Shown here: positions 44,207 to 53,696 of the stretch, one piece after another
How the letters are laid out: each line of letters begins with the position of its first letter
Numbering within the stretch: the first letter of the stretch is position 1
Source: Variovorax brevis
GTDB taxonomy: Bacteria > Pseudomonadota > Gammaproteobacteria > Burkholderiales > Burkholderiaceae_C
Assembly (NCBI RefSeq): GCF_030317105.1
Contig: NZ_JASZYG010000004.1
Location: 496,001 to 560,000, forward strand
Length of the DNA stretch: 64,000 nucleotides
Direction: 5' to 3'
The notes under the pieces: generated by a model
What the model was told of the DNA's origin: nothing
Seen by the model: the letters and a program-made list of their open reading frames with translations, nothing else
Databases searched by the model: none
Program-made: the position numbers and the translations under genes

Positions 44207-45172
44207 ATGCATCACAAGTTCGGCATCGCCCTGGTTGGCTTGGCGTTTGGCGCCACCGCGTTTGCGCAGACCAAGTGGGACCTGCCCACCGCCTATCCGG
44301 CGACCAACTACCACACCGAGAACATCACGCAGTTCGCCAAGGACGTTGACGCGGCGACGGGCGGCAAGCTCAAGATCACGGTGCATGCCAACGCATCGCT
44401 TTTCAAGGCGCCCGAGATCAAGCGCGCGGTGCAAAGCAGCCAAGCCCAGGCCGGTGAAATCCTCCTGGCCAACTTTGCGAACGAGAACCCCGTCTACGCA
44501 CTCGACGGCGTGCCCTTCCTGGCGACCACCTACGCGGATGCCAGAAAGCTCTACACCGCCTCCAAGCCCGCCATGGACAAGCTCCTAGCTGCGCAGGGCA
44601 TGAAGGTGCTGTTCGTGGTGCCGTGGGCACCCCAAGGCATCTACGTCAAGAAGGAAATCAGCTCGGTCGCCGACCTGCGTGGCGTCAAGTGGCGCGCCTA
44701 CAGCCCGGCAACGGCCAAGATCGCTGAGCTCATCGGCGCGCAGCCGGTGCAGATCCAGCAAGCCGAACTCAGCGCCGCCATGGCCACGGGCGTGATCGAG
44801 AGCTACATGAGCTCGGGCTCCACCGGCTACGACACCAAGACCTACGAGCACATCAAGAACTTCTACGACACGCAGGCGTGGATCCCGAAGAACGCCGTGC
44901 TGGTGAATGCCAAGGCATTCGACGCGCTCGACCCGGCGACGAAGGAAGCACTGACCAAGGCCGCGGCCGCAGCCGAAGCGCGTGGCTGGAAGGTTGCGCA
45001 GGAAAAGAACGACGAATACAAGCGCCTGCTCGCCGAACGCGGCATGAAGATCCACAAGCCTTCGGCCAAGCTCGACGCCGACATGCGCCAGGTCGGCGGC
45101 ATCATGCAGTCCGACTGGCTCAAGGCTGCGGGCGCCGATGGCCAGGCCATCGTCGACGCCTACAAGAAGTGA
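44207..45172 (+). CDS. dctP: TRAP transporter solute-binding protein (DctP family)
   Basis: 321 residues with a signal peptide ending 'GATAFA-QT'; TGGAGAG precedes the ATG. Family features are 'WDLPTAYPATNYHTENITQF', the substrate-carboxylate Arg region 'VADLRGVKWRAYSP' and 'MSSGSTGYDTKTYEHIKNFY'. It captures a substrate, probably a carboxylate, in the periplasm for the DctQM permease encoded next. The exact substrate is not evident. Confidence 0.93.
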   Translation: MHHKFGIALVGLAFGATAFAQTKWDLPTAYPATNYHTENITQFAKDVDAATGGKLKITVHANASLFKAPEIKRAVQSSQAQAGEILLANFANENPVYALDGVPFLATTYADARKLYTASKPAMDKLLAAQGMKVLFVVPWAPQGIYVKKEISSVADLRGVKWRAYSPATAKIAELIGAQPVQIQQAELSAAMATGVIESYMSSGSTGYDTKTYEHIKNFYDTQAWIPKNAVLVNAKAFDALDPATKEALTKAAAAAEARGWKVAQEKNDEYKRLLAERGMKIHKPSAKLDADMRQVGGIMQSDWLKAAGADGQAIVDAYKK

Positions 45173-45207
45173 TGACCTCGCTTCGCCTCCCGGGGGAGGC
45201 CTGACCC

Positions 45208-45741
45208 ATGCGCCGGCTACTGGATCGGCTGTACAGCGGCGCTGGCGCCATCGGCGCTTTCTGCGTCTTCGTGATCTTCGTGCTGATGATCGTGGCCGGC
45301 GTCGGCCGCCAGATGAACTGGCATGTGAGCGGCCTCAACGATGCGGTGGCATGGCTTTGCGCGGCGGCTTCCTTCTTCACGATGGCGAATGCCTTTCGCC
45401 ATGGCGACTTCGTGCGGGTGACGCTGTTGCTGGAGGCCGTGCCGCTCAAGACGCGGCGCGCGCTCGACGTCACCTGCCTGCTGATCGCCACGGTGGCGGT
45501 CGGCTATCTCACTTGGTGGGCGACCAGCTTCACCTGGGAAAGTTATGAGTTCGCCGAAATGGCCACGGGCCTGCTCGTGATTCCCATCTGGATTCCGCAA
45601 TCGACCTTCGTCATCGGCTGCTGGCTGTTCATGATCGCGCTGATCGACGAATTGGTCGGCGTGGTGCGCGGCGAAAAGCCGAGCTACCAGCGCGCGGTCG
45701 AAGAGCGGCACGCGGCCGGCGATTTTTCCTCCGACATCTGA
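45208..45741 (+). CDS. dctQ: TRAP transporter small permease (DctQ)
   Basis: 177 residues with four membrane segments (about 12-35, 48-68, 88-110 and 130-150), preceded by GGGGGAGG. It matches the DctQ family, the small membrane partner in TRAP transporters. It lies 35 bases after dctP and 8 before dctM. Confidence 0.92.
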   Translation: MRRLLDRLYSGAGAIGAFCVFVIFVLMIVAGVGRQMNWHVSGLNDAVAWLCAAASFFTMANAFRHGDFVRVTLLLEAVPLKTRRALDVTCLLIATVAVGYLTWWATSFTWESYEFAEMATGLLVIPIWIPQSTFVIGCWLFMIALIDELVGVVRGEKPSYQRAVEERHAAGDFSSDI

Positions 45742-45749
45742 TCACGCCC

Positions 45750-47063
45750 ATGCTCGAAACACTTCTCATGGGCGCCTTGCTGCTCGTCATCATGCTGGTG
45801 CTGCTGGCCGGCGGCGTGTGGATTGCGATGACGCTGGCCATCGTCGGCTGGGTCGGTCAGGCTTTCTTCACCAACACGCTGCCGGGCAAGAACCTGTTTT
45901 CCGCCTTTTGGGAAAGCAATGCGAGCTGGGAGCTGGCGGCGCTGCCCCTGTTCATCTGGATGGGCGAGATCCTGTTTCGCACCAAGCTGAGCGAAGAGAT
46001 GTTCGAAGGCCTGCGCCCGTGGCTCAACCGCGTGCCCGGCCGGCTGATGCACACCACCATCCTGGGCTGCGGCGTGTTCGGCTCCGTCTCGGGCTCCTCC
46101 GCGGCCACCTGCGCCACCATCGCCAAGGTGGCGCTGCCTGAACTCAAGCGCCGCGGCTACAACGAGAAGCTTGCCATCGGATCGCTTGCAACGGCCGGAA
46201 CGCTCGGCATATTGATTCCACCTTCGATCACGATGGTGGTCTACGCGGTGGCGGCCGATGCTTCCATCATCCGCATCTTCCTGGCGGGCTTCCTGCCGGG
46301 CTTCTTGCTCATGCTGCTGTTCTCGGGCTACATCGGCTGGTGGAGCCTGCGCAACCCCGACCAGGTGCCGCCGGCCGATCCGCCGACCAGCTTCAAGGAA
46401 AAGATCCGCCTGTCGGGCAACCTGATTCCTTGCGGCCTCCTGATCGTCTTCATCGTCTGGGTGCTGGTCGCGGGCTGGGCCACGGCCACGGAATGCGCGG
46501 CCTTCGGCGTGCTGGGCTCGCTGGGGATTGCGGCGTGGGGCCGCAGCCTGACGTGGCAGAACTTCAAGGACGGCCTGATGGGCGCCACGCGCACCAGTTG
46601 CATGATCATGTTCATCCTGGCCGGCGCCGCCTTCCTCACCAAGACGATGGCCTTCACCGGCATTCCGCGCGAACTGGCCGAATGGGTGGACAGCATGCAC
46701 CTGTCGCCCTACGCGCTCATCAGCGCCCTGGTGGTGGTTTACCTTGTGCTGGGCACGGCCCTGGATGGCATCTCGATGATCGTGCTGACCAGCGCGGTGG
46801 TGCTGCCGATGATCCAGAAGGCCGGCTTCGACCTGGTGTGGTTCGGCATCTTCGTCGTGCTGCTGGTCGAGATTGCCGAAGTCACGCCGCCCGTGGGCTT
46901 CAACCTTTTCGTGCTGCAGAACATGACGGGCAAGGACAGCAACGTGATCGCCAAGGCCGCGATTCCGTTCTTTTTCTGCCTGGTGGTATGCATCGCGATC
47001 ATCACGCTGTTCCCCAGCATCGTGACCGTGTTGCCGAACATGGTGATGGGCGTGGAAAAATAG
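45750..47063 (+). CDS. dctM: TRAP transporter large permease (DctM)
   Basis: 437 residues, highly hydrophobic, about a dozen membrane segments. 'GCGVFGSVSGSSAATCATIA' and 'ATAGTLGILIPPSI' are hallmark DctM motifs lining the transport path. It uses a sodium or proton gradient to move the substrate delivered by DctP. The last gene of the operon; crcB follows within 5 bases. Confidence 0.95.
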   Translation: MLETLLMGALLLVIMLVLLAGGVWIAMTLAIVGWVGQAFFTNTLPGKNLFSAFWESNASWELAALPLFIWMGEILFRTKLSEEMFEGLRPWLNRVPGRLMHTTILGCGVFGSVSGSSAATCATIAKVALPELKRRGYNEKLAIGSLATAGTLGILIPPSITMVVYAVAADASIIRIFLAGFLPGFLLMLLFSGYIGWWSLRNPDQVPPADPPTSFKEKIRLSGNLIPCGLLIVFIVWVLVAGWATATECAAFGVLGSLGIAAWGRSLTWQNFKDGLMGATRTSCMIMFILAGAAFLTKTMAFTGIPRELAEWVDSMHLSPYALISALVVVYLVLGTALDGISMIVLTSAVVLPMIQKAGFDLVWFGIFVVLLVEIAEVTPPVGFNLFVLQNMTGKDSNVIAKAAIPFFFCLVVCIAIITLFPSIVTVLPNMVMGVEK

Positions 47064-47067
47064 CGGG

Positions 47068-47442
47068 ATGCTTCCTGCCGTCATTGCGATCTCCCTTGGT
47101 GCATCACTGGGCGCGCTGTCGCGCTGGGGGCTCGGGCTCTGGCTGGGCGTCGGCGTCATGCCCTGGGGCACGCTGGCGGCCAATCTCATTGGCGGCTACC
47201 TCATCGGCATCATGATCGCGACCTTCCAGTTCATACCCGAACTCTCGCCCATCTGGCGCCTGGCCATCGTCACCGGCTTCCTGGGTGGACTCACCACCTT
47301 CTCCAGCTTCTCGGCCGAGGTGGTCACGATGCTTCTGGAAGACCGGATCGGCGTTGCGCTTCTCACCGCTGCGGCGCACCTCGGTGGCTCGCTCGTGCTG
47401 ACATGGCTCGGCGTGCGCAGCGTGAGGATGTTCGCGGGCTGA
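47068..47442 (+). CDS. crcB: Fluoride channel CrcB/Fluc
   Basis: 124 residues with four membrane segments. 'GASLGALSRWGLG', 'GTLAANLIGGYLIG' and 'GFLGGLTTFSSFS' are the Fluc motifs (pore Asn and Phe residues, Na site). It expels fluoride. It starts 5 bases after dctM, so it is likely cotranscribed. No fluoride riboswitch is visible in that short gap. Confidence 0.95.
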   Translation: MLPAVIAISLGASLGALSRWGLGLWLGVGVMPWGTLAANLIGGYLIGIMIATFQFIPELSPIWRLAIVTGFLGGLTTFSSFSAEVVTMLLEDRIGVALLTAAAHLGGSLVLTWLGVRSVRMFAG

Positions 47443-47480
47443 TTTTCCCGAGCCTCCACCGGCTCATTTAAGCCAGCGCC

Positions 47481-47508
47481 AAGGAGCCGGTCGATAGAAT
47501 CGACCGCA
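47481..47508 (+). promoter_or_regulatory. Hairpin between Shine-Dalgarno and start of mnhA
   Basis: AAGGAG (47481-47486) is a strong ribosome binding site but lies 22 bases from the ATG. GGTCGAT-AGA-ATCGACC (47489-47505) forms a perfect 7-pair stem between them. When folded, the effective spacing is about five bases. Confidence 0.6.
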
Positions 47509-50472
47509 ATGCCACTGGTCCTTGCCGTTGCGCTTCCATTTCTCGCCAGCGTCCTGGCTGCCTTGTTGCCGTCCGACGCCCGCAATCGGGAGTCCACGCT
47601 GGCGGGTCTCGTCGCGCTCGGTTGCGCCATTCAGATGGCGTGGCTCTTTCCGGGGATTGCCAATGGCAACGTGATCCGCCAGGAGATCACCTGGATTCCC
47701 GCCCTGGGGCTCAATCTCATCTTCCGGCTGGACGGCTTCTCGTGGCTGTTCAGCATGCTCGTGCTCGGCATTGGTGCGCTGGTGGTGCTCTATGCGCGCT
47801 ACTACATGTCGCCGTCTGACCCGGTGCCGCGCTTCTTCTCGTTCTTCCTGGCCTTCATGGGTTCGATGATGGGCGTGGTGCTCTCGGGCAACATCGTCCA
47901 GATGGTGGTGTTCTGGGAACTCACCAGCCTCTTCTCGTTCCTGCTGATCGGCTACTGGCATCACCGGCGCGACGCACGGCGCGGCGCACGCATGGCGCTC
48001 ACGGTGACGGGCGCGGGCGGGCTGTGCCTGCTGGCGGGCGTGCTGTTGCTCGGGCGCATGGCGGGAAGCTACGAGCTCGATGAGGTGCTGGCCTCGGGCA
48101 AGGCGATTCAGGCGCATCCGCTGTACCTCACGATGCTGGTGCTGGTCCTGCTCGGCGCGTTCACGAAGAGTGCGCAGTTTCCGTTTCACTTCTGGCTGCC
48201 GCGCGCCATGGCGGCGCCCACGCCGGTCTCGGCCTACCTGCATTCGGCCACGATGGTGAAGCTGGGCGTGTTCCTGCTCGCGCGCCTGTGGCCCGTGCTC
48301 TCGGGCACCGAGGCGTGGTTCTGGCTCGTTGGCGGTGCGGGTGCCATCACATTGCTGCTGGGCGGCTACGTGGCGATGTTCCAGCGCGACCTCAAGGCGC
48401 TGCTGGCCTATTCGACCATCTCGCACCTGGGCCTGATCGTGCTGCTGCTGGGGCTGAACAGCCCGCTGGCGGCCGTGGCGGCGGTGTTCCACGTGATGAA
48501 CCACGCGACCTTCAAGGCCTCGCTCTTCATGGCGGCCGGCATCATCGACCACGAAAGCGGTACGCGCGACATCCGCAAGCTCAGCGGCCTCATCAAGCTC
48601 ATGCCGATCACCGGCACGCTCGCAATCATTGCGAGCGCATCGATGGCGGGCGTGCCGCTGCTCAACGGCTTTCTCTCGAAGGAAATGTTCTTTGCCGAGA
48701 CGGTGTTCATCGACGCGAACCCGTGGGTCGACGTGGCCTTGCCGTTCATCGCCACGCTGGCGGGCATGTTCAGCGTGGCCTATTCACTGCATCTGTCGGT
48801 CGATGTCTTCTTCGGGCCGCCGTGTGGCGACGAAGTGCCGCGCAAGCCGCACGAGCCGCCGCACTGGATGCGCGTTCCGGTTGAGCTTCTGGTGCTGATC
48901 TGCCTGGTGGTGGGCGTTGCACCGGCATGGTCGGTGGGGCCGTTGCTTGCGGCGGCTGCGTCGCCTGTGGTCGGTGGCGAGTTGCCGGACTACAGCTTGG
49001 CCCTGTGGCACGGCTTCAACCTGCCGCTGGCCATGAGCTTTGTGGCCCTGGCCGGGGGGGCGATCATCTATTTCGTGCAGCGGCGCATGCGCGCACACGG
49101 CTGGCTCGAGGTCACGCCGCTGTTGCATCGCTTCGACGGGCAGCGTCTTTTTGAAAACATGCTGGCCCGCCTGAGCGAAACGGGCCGTCGCGGCCGCCGG
49201 ATGCTCGGCACGCGGCGCCTGCAGATGCAGTTGCTGATCATGGTGCTCCTGGCCATCGCGGGTGCCTGCGCATCCTTGTGGTTTGCGCCGGCATCGCGCG
49301 GCAACGCGGAGTTGATCGCCTTTTCGCCGATGTTCGCGATGACCTGGGTCATCGGCGCGACCTGCGCGGTGGCGGCTGCCTGGCAGGCCAAGTTCCACAG
49401 ACTTGCATCACTGATGCTGGCATCGGCGGCGGGCCTGGTTTGCTGCATCACCTTCATCTGGTTCTCTGCGCCGGACCTGGCGTTGACGCAACTCGTCGTG
49501 GAGGTCGTGACCACCGTGCTGATCCTGCTCGGCCTGCGCTGGCTGCCGCTGCGCAAGGCGACTGAACAACCGGTGGGCGTGCGACTGCGCCGATGGGCCC
49601 GGCGCAGCCGCGACTTGCTCACGGCCGGCGCAGCCGGCACGGGCATGGCGGCGCTGTCCTGGCTGATGATGACGCGCCCGTTCCCGCAGAGCATCTCGGG
49701 CTTCTTCCTGGAGCACGCGCTGCCGGACGGCGGCGGCACCAATGTCGTGAACGTGATGCTGGTGGACTTTCGCGGTTTCGACACCTTTGGCGAGATCACG
49801 GTGCTGGGCATCGTCGCGCTGACCGTCTATGCGCTGCTTCGGCGCTTTCGGCCCGCCATCGAGTCGATGGCCCTTCCGCCGCAGCAACGCGCGCAGCCGG
49901 ACGATGGCAGCAGCGACCTGGTGAATCCGCGGCTGGCGCACGACACGGCCGTGGGCTACCTCATGGTGCCGGCCGTGCTGGTGCGCCTGCTGCTGCCGTT
50001 GTCGGTTCTGGTGTCGGTGTATTTCTTCATGCGCGGCCACAACCAGCCGGGCGGCGGCTTCGTGGCGGGCCTCGTGATGTCGGTGGCGCTGCTGCTGCAA
50101 TACATCGTCTCGGGCACCGAATGGGTCGAAGAGCATCTGCGCATCTATCCACGACGCTGGATCGCCGTGGGGCTGTTGCTCGCGCTGGCCACGGGTGGCG
50201 GCGCGGTGGTGCTGGGCTATCCCTTCCTGACCACGCACACGGCACACCTGCACGTGCCGGTGCTGGGCGAGTTGCACGTGCCGAGCGCGCTCTTCTTCGA
50301 CATGGGCGTGTTCACGCTCGTGCTCGGCGCCACCATGCTGATCCTGACCGCGCTCGCCCACCAATCGATTCGAAGCCATCGCTGGGTCAGCGAGCAGGAA
50401 GAACGCGCCGAGGAGGAACGAGCAGCGCGCGAAGCCGAAGCGACGACTGCCACTGCGGGGGCGAGTACCTGA
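47509..50472 (+). CDS. mnhA: Mrp cation/proton antiporter subunit A (fused A and B)
   Basis: 987 residues with about 20 membrane segments. The N-terminal two thirds are MrpA, related to complex I NuoL: 'FFSFFLAFMGSMMGVVLSGN', 'TKSAQFPFHFWLPRAMAAP' and 'TPVSAYLHSATMVKLGVFLL'. From about residue 800 an MrpB-like region follows ('NQPGGGFVAGLVMSVALLLQ'). The Mrp complex exchanges Na or K for protons and helps pH and salt tolerance. First gene of six (AB-C-D-E-F-G). Confidence 0.96.
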   Translation: MPLVLAVALPFLASVLAALLPSDARNRESTLAGLVALGCAIQMAWLFPGIANGNVIRQEITWIPALGLNLIFRLDGFSWLFSMLVLGIGALVVLYARYYMSPSDPVPRFFSFFLAFMGSMMGVVLSGNIVQMVVFWELTSLFSFLLIGYWHHRRDARRGARMALTVTGAGGLCLLAGVLLLGRMAGSYELDEVLASGKAIQAHPLYLTMLVLVLLGAFTKSAQFPFHFWLPRAMAAPTPVSAYLHSATMVKLGVFLLARLWPVLSGTEAWFWLVGGAGAITLLLGGYVAMFQRDLKALLAYSTISHLGLIVLLLGLNSPLAAVAAVFHVMNHATFKASLFMAAGIIDHESGTRDIRKLSGLIKLMPITGTLAIIASASMAGVPLLNGFLSKEMFFAETVFIDANPWVDVALPFIATLAGMFSVAYSLHLSVDVFFGPPCGDEVPRKPHEPPHWMRVPVELLVLICLVVGVAPAWSVGPLLAAAASPVVGGELPDYSLALWHGFNLPLAMSFVALAGGAIIYFVQRRMRAHGWLEVTPLLHRFDGQRLFENMLARLSETGRRGRRMLGTRRLQMQLLIMVLLAIAGACASLWFAPASRGNAELIAFSPMFAMTWVIGATCAVAAAWQAKFHRLASLMLASAAGLVCCITFIWFSAPDLALTQLVVEVVTTVLILLGLRWLPLRKATEQPVGVRLRRWARRSRDLLTAGAAGTGMAALSWLMMTRPFPQSISGFFLEHALPDGGGTNVVNVMLVDFRGFDTFGEITVLGIVALTVYALLRRFRPAIESMALPPQQRAQPDDGSSDLVNPRLAHDTAVGYLMVPAVLVRLLLPLSVLVSVYFFMRGHNQPGGGFVAGLVMSVALLLQYIVSGTEWVEEHLRIYPRRWIAVGLLLALATGGGAVVLGYPFLTTHTAHLHVPVLGELHVPSALFFDMGVFTLVLGATMLILTALAHQSIRSHRWVSEQEERAEEERAAREAEATTATAGAST

Positions 50473-50816
50473 TGCAAGCCGTGCTCGCCATCGCCATCGG
50501 CTTCCTCACCGCGTCGGGCGTGTACCTGCTGCTGCGCCCGCGCACCTTCCAGGTCATCATGGGCCTCACGCTGGTGTCCTATGCGGCGAACCTCTTCATC
50601 TTCAGCATGGGGCGCCTGAAGGTCGACAGTGAACCCATCCTCATTGCGGGCATCACGTCGACCATGGCCAACACGGCCGACCCGATGCCGCAGGCGCTGG
50701 TGCTGACGGCCATCGTGATCGGCTTTGCGATGACGGCCCTGTTCCTCGTGGTGGTGCTCGCCTCGCGCGGCCTGAACGGCACCGACCACGTCGACGGCGA
50801 AGAAGGCGACACATGA
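50472..50816 (+). CDS. mnhC: Mrp antiporter subunit C
   Basis: 114 residues, NuoK-like, with three membrane segments: 'GFLTASGVYLLLRPRTFQVI', 'GLTLVSYAANLFIF' and 'ALVLTAIVIGFAMTALFLVV'. Its start shares one base with the mnhA stop (TGATG). Confidence 0.95.
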   Translation: MQAVLAIAIGFLTASGVYLLLRPRTFQVIMGLTLVSYAANLFIFSMGRLKVDSEPILIAGITSTMANTADPMPQALVLTAIVIGFAMTALFLVVVLASRGLNGTDHVDGEEGDT

Positions 50817-52531
50817 ACGAAGTCTTCGCCTTCCTCGACCGCATGCTCGACGCTACCATGCCGCACCTGGTGGCCGCGCCGATCCTGGTGCCGATGCTCA
50901 CCGCCGCGCTGATGCTGACGCTCGAAGAGCGCCACCGCCGCACCAAGTCGGTCCTGACGGTGATCTCGGGGCTCGTCGGCCTGCTGGTGGCGCTGGCGCT
51001 GCTGCGCTGGGTGAATGCGCCCGACACCGGCGGCGGCCCGGGCTCCATCGGCGTCTACCTGCCGGGCAACTGGCGCTCGCCCTTCGGCATCGTGCTGGTG
51101 GCCGATCGCCTGTCGACCATGATGGTGACGCTGACGGGCGTGGTGGCCTTTGCCGCATCCATCTACTCCACCTCGCGCTGGGACCGTGCGGGCGTGCATT
51201 TCCATCCGCTGCTGCAGTTGCAGATCATGGGGCTCAACGGCGCCTTTCTCACGGGCGACCTGTTCAACCTCTTCGTGTTTTTCGAAGTGATGCTGGCGGC
51301 TTCCTACGGATTGCTGCTGCACGGATCGGGCAAGTTGCGCGTGCACGCCGGGCTGCACTACATCGCGATCAACCTTGCCGCCTCGGTGCTGTTCCTCATC
51401 GGCGCATCGATGCTCTACGGCGTGACGGGCACGCTCAACATGGCGGACATGGGCATGCGCATCGCGGCGCTCGATCCTTCCGAGCGCGGACTGGTGCATG
51501 CGGGCGCGGCCATTCTGGGCGTTGCCTTCTTTGCCAAGGCGGGCGCCTGGCCGCTCAACTTCTGGCTCGTGCCGGCCTACAGCGCCGCGGTGTCGCCGGT
51601 CAGCGCGGTGTTTGCCCTGCTCACCAAGCTGGGGGTCTACACCATCCTTCGGCTGTGGACGGTGCTGTTCGCCAGCGCCACGGGCGGCGCCATCGGCTTC
51701 GGCCACAACGTGCTGATCGCCATCGGTCTGGCCACGCTCTTCGTGGGTGCGCTGGGCGTCATCGGCACGCAGCGCCTGTCCAACCTGGCGGGCTTCGGCG
51801 TGCTGATGTCCGCGGGCATTTTGCTGGCGGCCGTGGGGCTGTCGCAGCCCGCGGTGTGGGCGGGCGCGCTGTACTACTTGCTGAATTCGACGCTGGCTGC
51901 CAGCGCCTTCTTTCTGCTGATCGACATGGTCGAGCGCTGGCGCAACGCGGGCGCCAGCATCGCGGCGCACGAAGCGCACGGCACCGCGCCCTTCCTGGCG
52001 GAAGACCTGAAGCCGCTGGAAGAGGTCAACCTCGACGACGAACAGCAGGCGCTCTACGGCCGCGCCATTCCGGCCGGCGTCGCCTTCCTCGGCCTGAGCT
52101 TCGTGGCCTGCACCCTGCTGTTGGCGGGACTGCCGCCGCTCTCGGGCTTCGTGGGCAAGTTCGCGATGCTGTCGAGTGTGTTCGACGCCCCGGCCATCAG
52201 CCCATCGGCGTGGGCTTTTGCGGCGCTGGTGCTGGTGTCGGGCCTCTTCACGCTGATCGCGTTGAGCCGTGCCGGCATCCGCCACTTCTGGACGGCGCCG
52301 CAGAGTTCCTTGCCCGCCTTGCGCGCGGTCGAGGTGTTGCCCGTGGCGGCGCTGCTGGCCGCCTGCCTTGCGCTGTCGATCCAGGCCGAGCGCGTGATGG
52401 AACACGCCACGGCCACGGCGCGGGGCCTGGATGCGCCGACCGCCTATCGCCGTGCGGTAATGAATGCGCGGCAGGTTCCGTCGCCGGCCAAGACCCCTTC
52501 GACCGCTTCTCCCGCGAAAGGCACGCCATGA
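50813..52531 (+). CDS. mnhD: Mrp antiporter subunit D
   Basis: 572 residues, NuoN/M-like, about 14 membrane segments. 'GDLFNLFVFFEVMLAASYGL' and 'FFAKAGAWPLNFWLVPAYSA' carry the conserved glutamate and lysine of the proton path. ATGA overlap with mnhC. The C-terminal 50 residues are a soluble tail. Confidence 0.95.
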   Translation: MNEVFAFLDRMLDATMPHLVAAPILVPMLTAALMLTLEERHRRTKSVLTVISGLVGLLVALALLRWVNAPDTGGGPGSIGVYLPGNWRSPFGIVLVADRLSTMMVTLTGVVAFAASIYSTSRWDRAGVHFHPLLQLQIMGLNGAFLTGDLFNLFVFFEVMLAASYGLLLHGSGKLRVHAGLHYIAINLAASVLFLIGASMLYGVTGTLNMADMGMRIAALDPSERGLVHAGAAILGVAFFAKAGAWPLNFWLVPAYSAAVSPVSAVFALLTKLGVYTILRLWTVLFASATGGAIGFGHNVLIAIGLATLFVGALGVIGTQRLSNLAGFGVLMSAGILLAAVGLSQPAVWAGALYYLLNSTLAASAFFLLIDMVERWRNAGASIAAHEAHGTAPFLAEDLKPLEEVNLDDEQQALYGRAIPAGVAFLGLSFVACTLLLAGLPPLSGFVGKFAMLSSVFDAPAISPSAWAFAALVLVSGLFTLIALSRAGIRHFWTAPQSSLPALRAVEVLPVAALLAACLALSIQAERVMEHATATARGLDAPTAYRRAVMNARQVPSPAKTPSTASPAKGTP

Positions 52532-53019
52532 AACGCTGGATGCCCTCGCCGCCCTTGTCGATGGTGCTGTTCGTCGTGTGGATCCTGCTCAACCAGTCGA
52601 TTCATCCGGCCACGCTGCTGCTGGCCGCCATCCTTGCGGTGGGCGTGCCGCTGCTCACGCGCAGCCTTCGCCCGGCTTGGGCAAGCGTGCGCAGGCCAAG
52701 GGCGCTGATCGGGCTGACTGGCCACATCGTGGTCGACCTGGTGGAGTCGGCGCTGGAGGTGACGCGGCTATTGCTCACGCGCCGCACGCGGGACATCTCC
52801 TCGCACTTCGTCACCGTGCCGCTGGACATGCGCGACCCCTATGCATTGGCCATGCTGGCGATGATCCTTTGCCTCACGCCCGGCACGGCGTGGGCGGAGC
52901 TGGCCTTTGATCGCAGCTCGCTCATCATCCACGTGTTTCACCACCGCGACGACGCGGCCTTCATCGCCCTCATCAAGCAACGCTACGAGCGGCCCCTCAT
53001 GGAGATCTTCGAGTCATGA
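52528..53019 (+). CDS. mnhE: Mrp antiporter subunit E
   Basis: 163 residues from the ATG at 52528 (ATGA overlap). 'MVLFVVWILLNQSIHPATLL', 'ISSHFVTVPLDMRDPYALAM' and 'LTPGTAWAEL' are typical MrpE features. A structural part of the membrane complex. Confidence 0.93.
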   Translation: MKRWMPSPPLSMVLFVVWILLNQSIHPATLLLAAILAVGVPLLTRSLRPAWASVRRPRALIGLTGHIVVDLVESALEVTRLLLTRRTRDISSHFVTVPLDMRDPYALAMLAMILCLTPGTAWAELAFDRSSLIIHVFHHRDDAAFIALIKQRYERPLMEIFES

Positions 53020-53294
53020 CGCCCTTCCTGCTCTGGGCCGTGAAGCTGGCCCTCTTCCTGCTGGCCGTCGGCATGCTGTGCGCACTGGCGCGCTTGCTGA
53101 TCGGCCCGACGGCGCAAGACCGCGTCATGGCGCTCGACTGCCTCTACATCAACGGCATGCTGATGATGCTGGTGCTGGGCATCAACTACGCAAGCAGCGT
53201 GTACTTCGAGGCGGCGATGCTGATCGCGCTCTTCGGCTTCGTGGGCTCGACATCGCTGGCCAAGTTCCTGCTGCGCGGCGAGGTGATCGAATGA
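53016..53294 (+). CDS. mnhF: Mrp antiporter subunit F
   Basis: 92 residues with three membrane segments and the motif 'RLLIGPTAQDRVMALDCL'. ATGA overlaps join it to mnhE and mnhG. Confidence 0.93.
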   Translation: MTPFLLWAVKLALFLLAVGMLCALARLLIGPTAQDRVMALDCLYINGMLMMLVLGINYASSVYFEAAMLIALFGFVGSTSLAKFLLRGEVIE

Positions 53295-53671
53295 ACGACT
53301 TCATCATCGGGCCCCTGCCGCTGTGGGCCGAAATTGCGACGGCGGTCTTCGTGGTGGCGTCGGCTGCGTTCGCGGCCATCGGCTCTTTCGGGCTGGTGCG
53401 GCTGCCGACGTTCTTCAGGCGTATTCACGCGCCGACGCTGGGGGCGACGGTGGGCGTGTGGTGCATGACGATCGCGACCATCGTCTATTTCTCGGTGCAG
53501 GGGTTCAGCCTGTTCCTGCACGCGGTGTTGATTGCGCTGTTCGTTGCGGTCACGGCCCCGGTGACGACCATCTTCCTGATGCGGGCGGCGCTGTTTCGCG
53601 AGCGGACGAAGGATTCGGGCCTGCAGGTGCCGCCGGCGTCGGTTTCGCCGAAGACCACCGACCGGCGCTGA
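53291..53671 (+). CDS. mnhG: Mrp antiporter subunit G
   Basis: 126 residues with three membrane segments; 'IGSFGLVRLPTFFRRIHAPT' is the MrpG signature, followed by 'TAPVTTIFLMRAAL'. It ends the mnh operon. The xdhC gene converges 25 bases on. Confidence 0.93.
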   Translation: MNDFIIGPLPLWAEIATAVFVVASAAFAAIGSFGLVRLPTFFRRIHAPTLGATVGVWCMTIATIVYFSVQGFSLFLHAVLIALFVAVTAPVTTIFLMRAALFRERTKDSGLQVPPASVSPKTTDRR

Positions 53672-53696
53672 ATCGCCAAGCCGGTGCGGATGCCGT

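Noticed and set aside
45183..45200. CCTCCCGGGGGAGG as an operator
   Set aside because: It contains the dctQ ribosome binding site, and the palindrome is simple GC-rich sequence.
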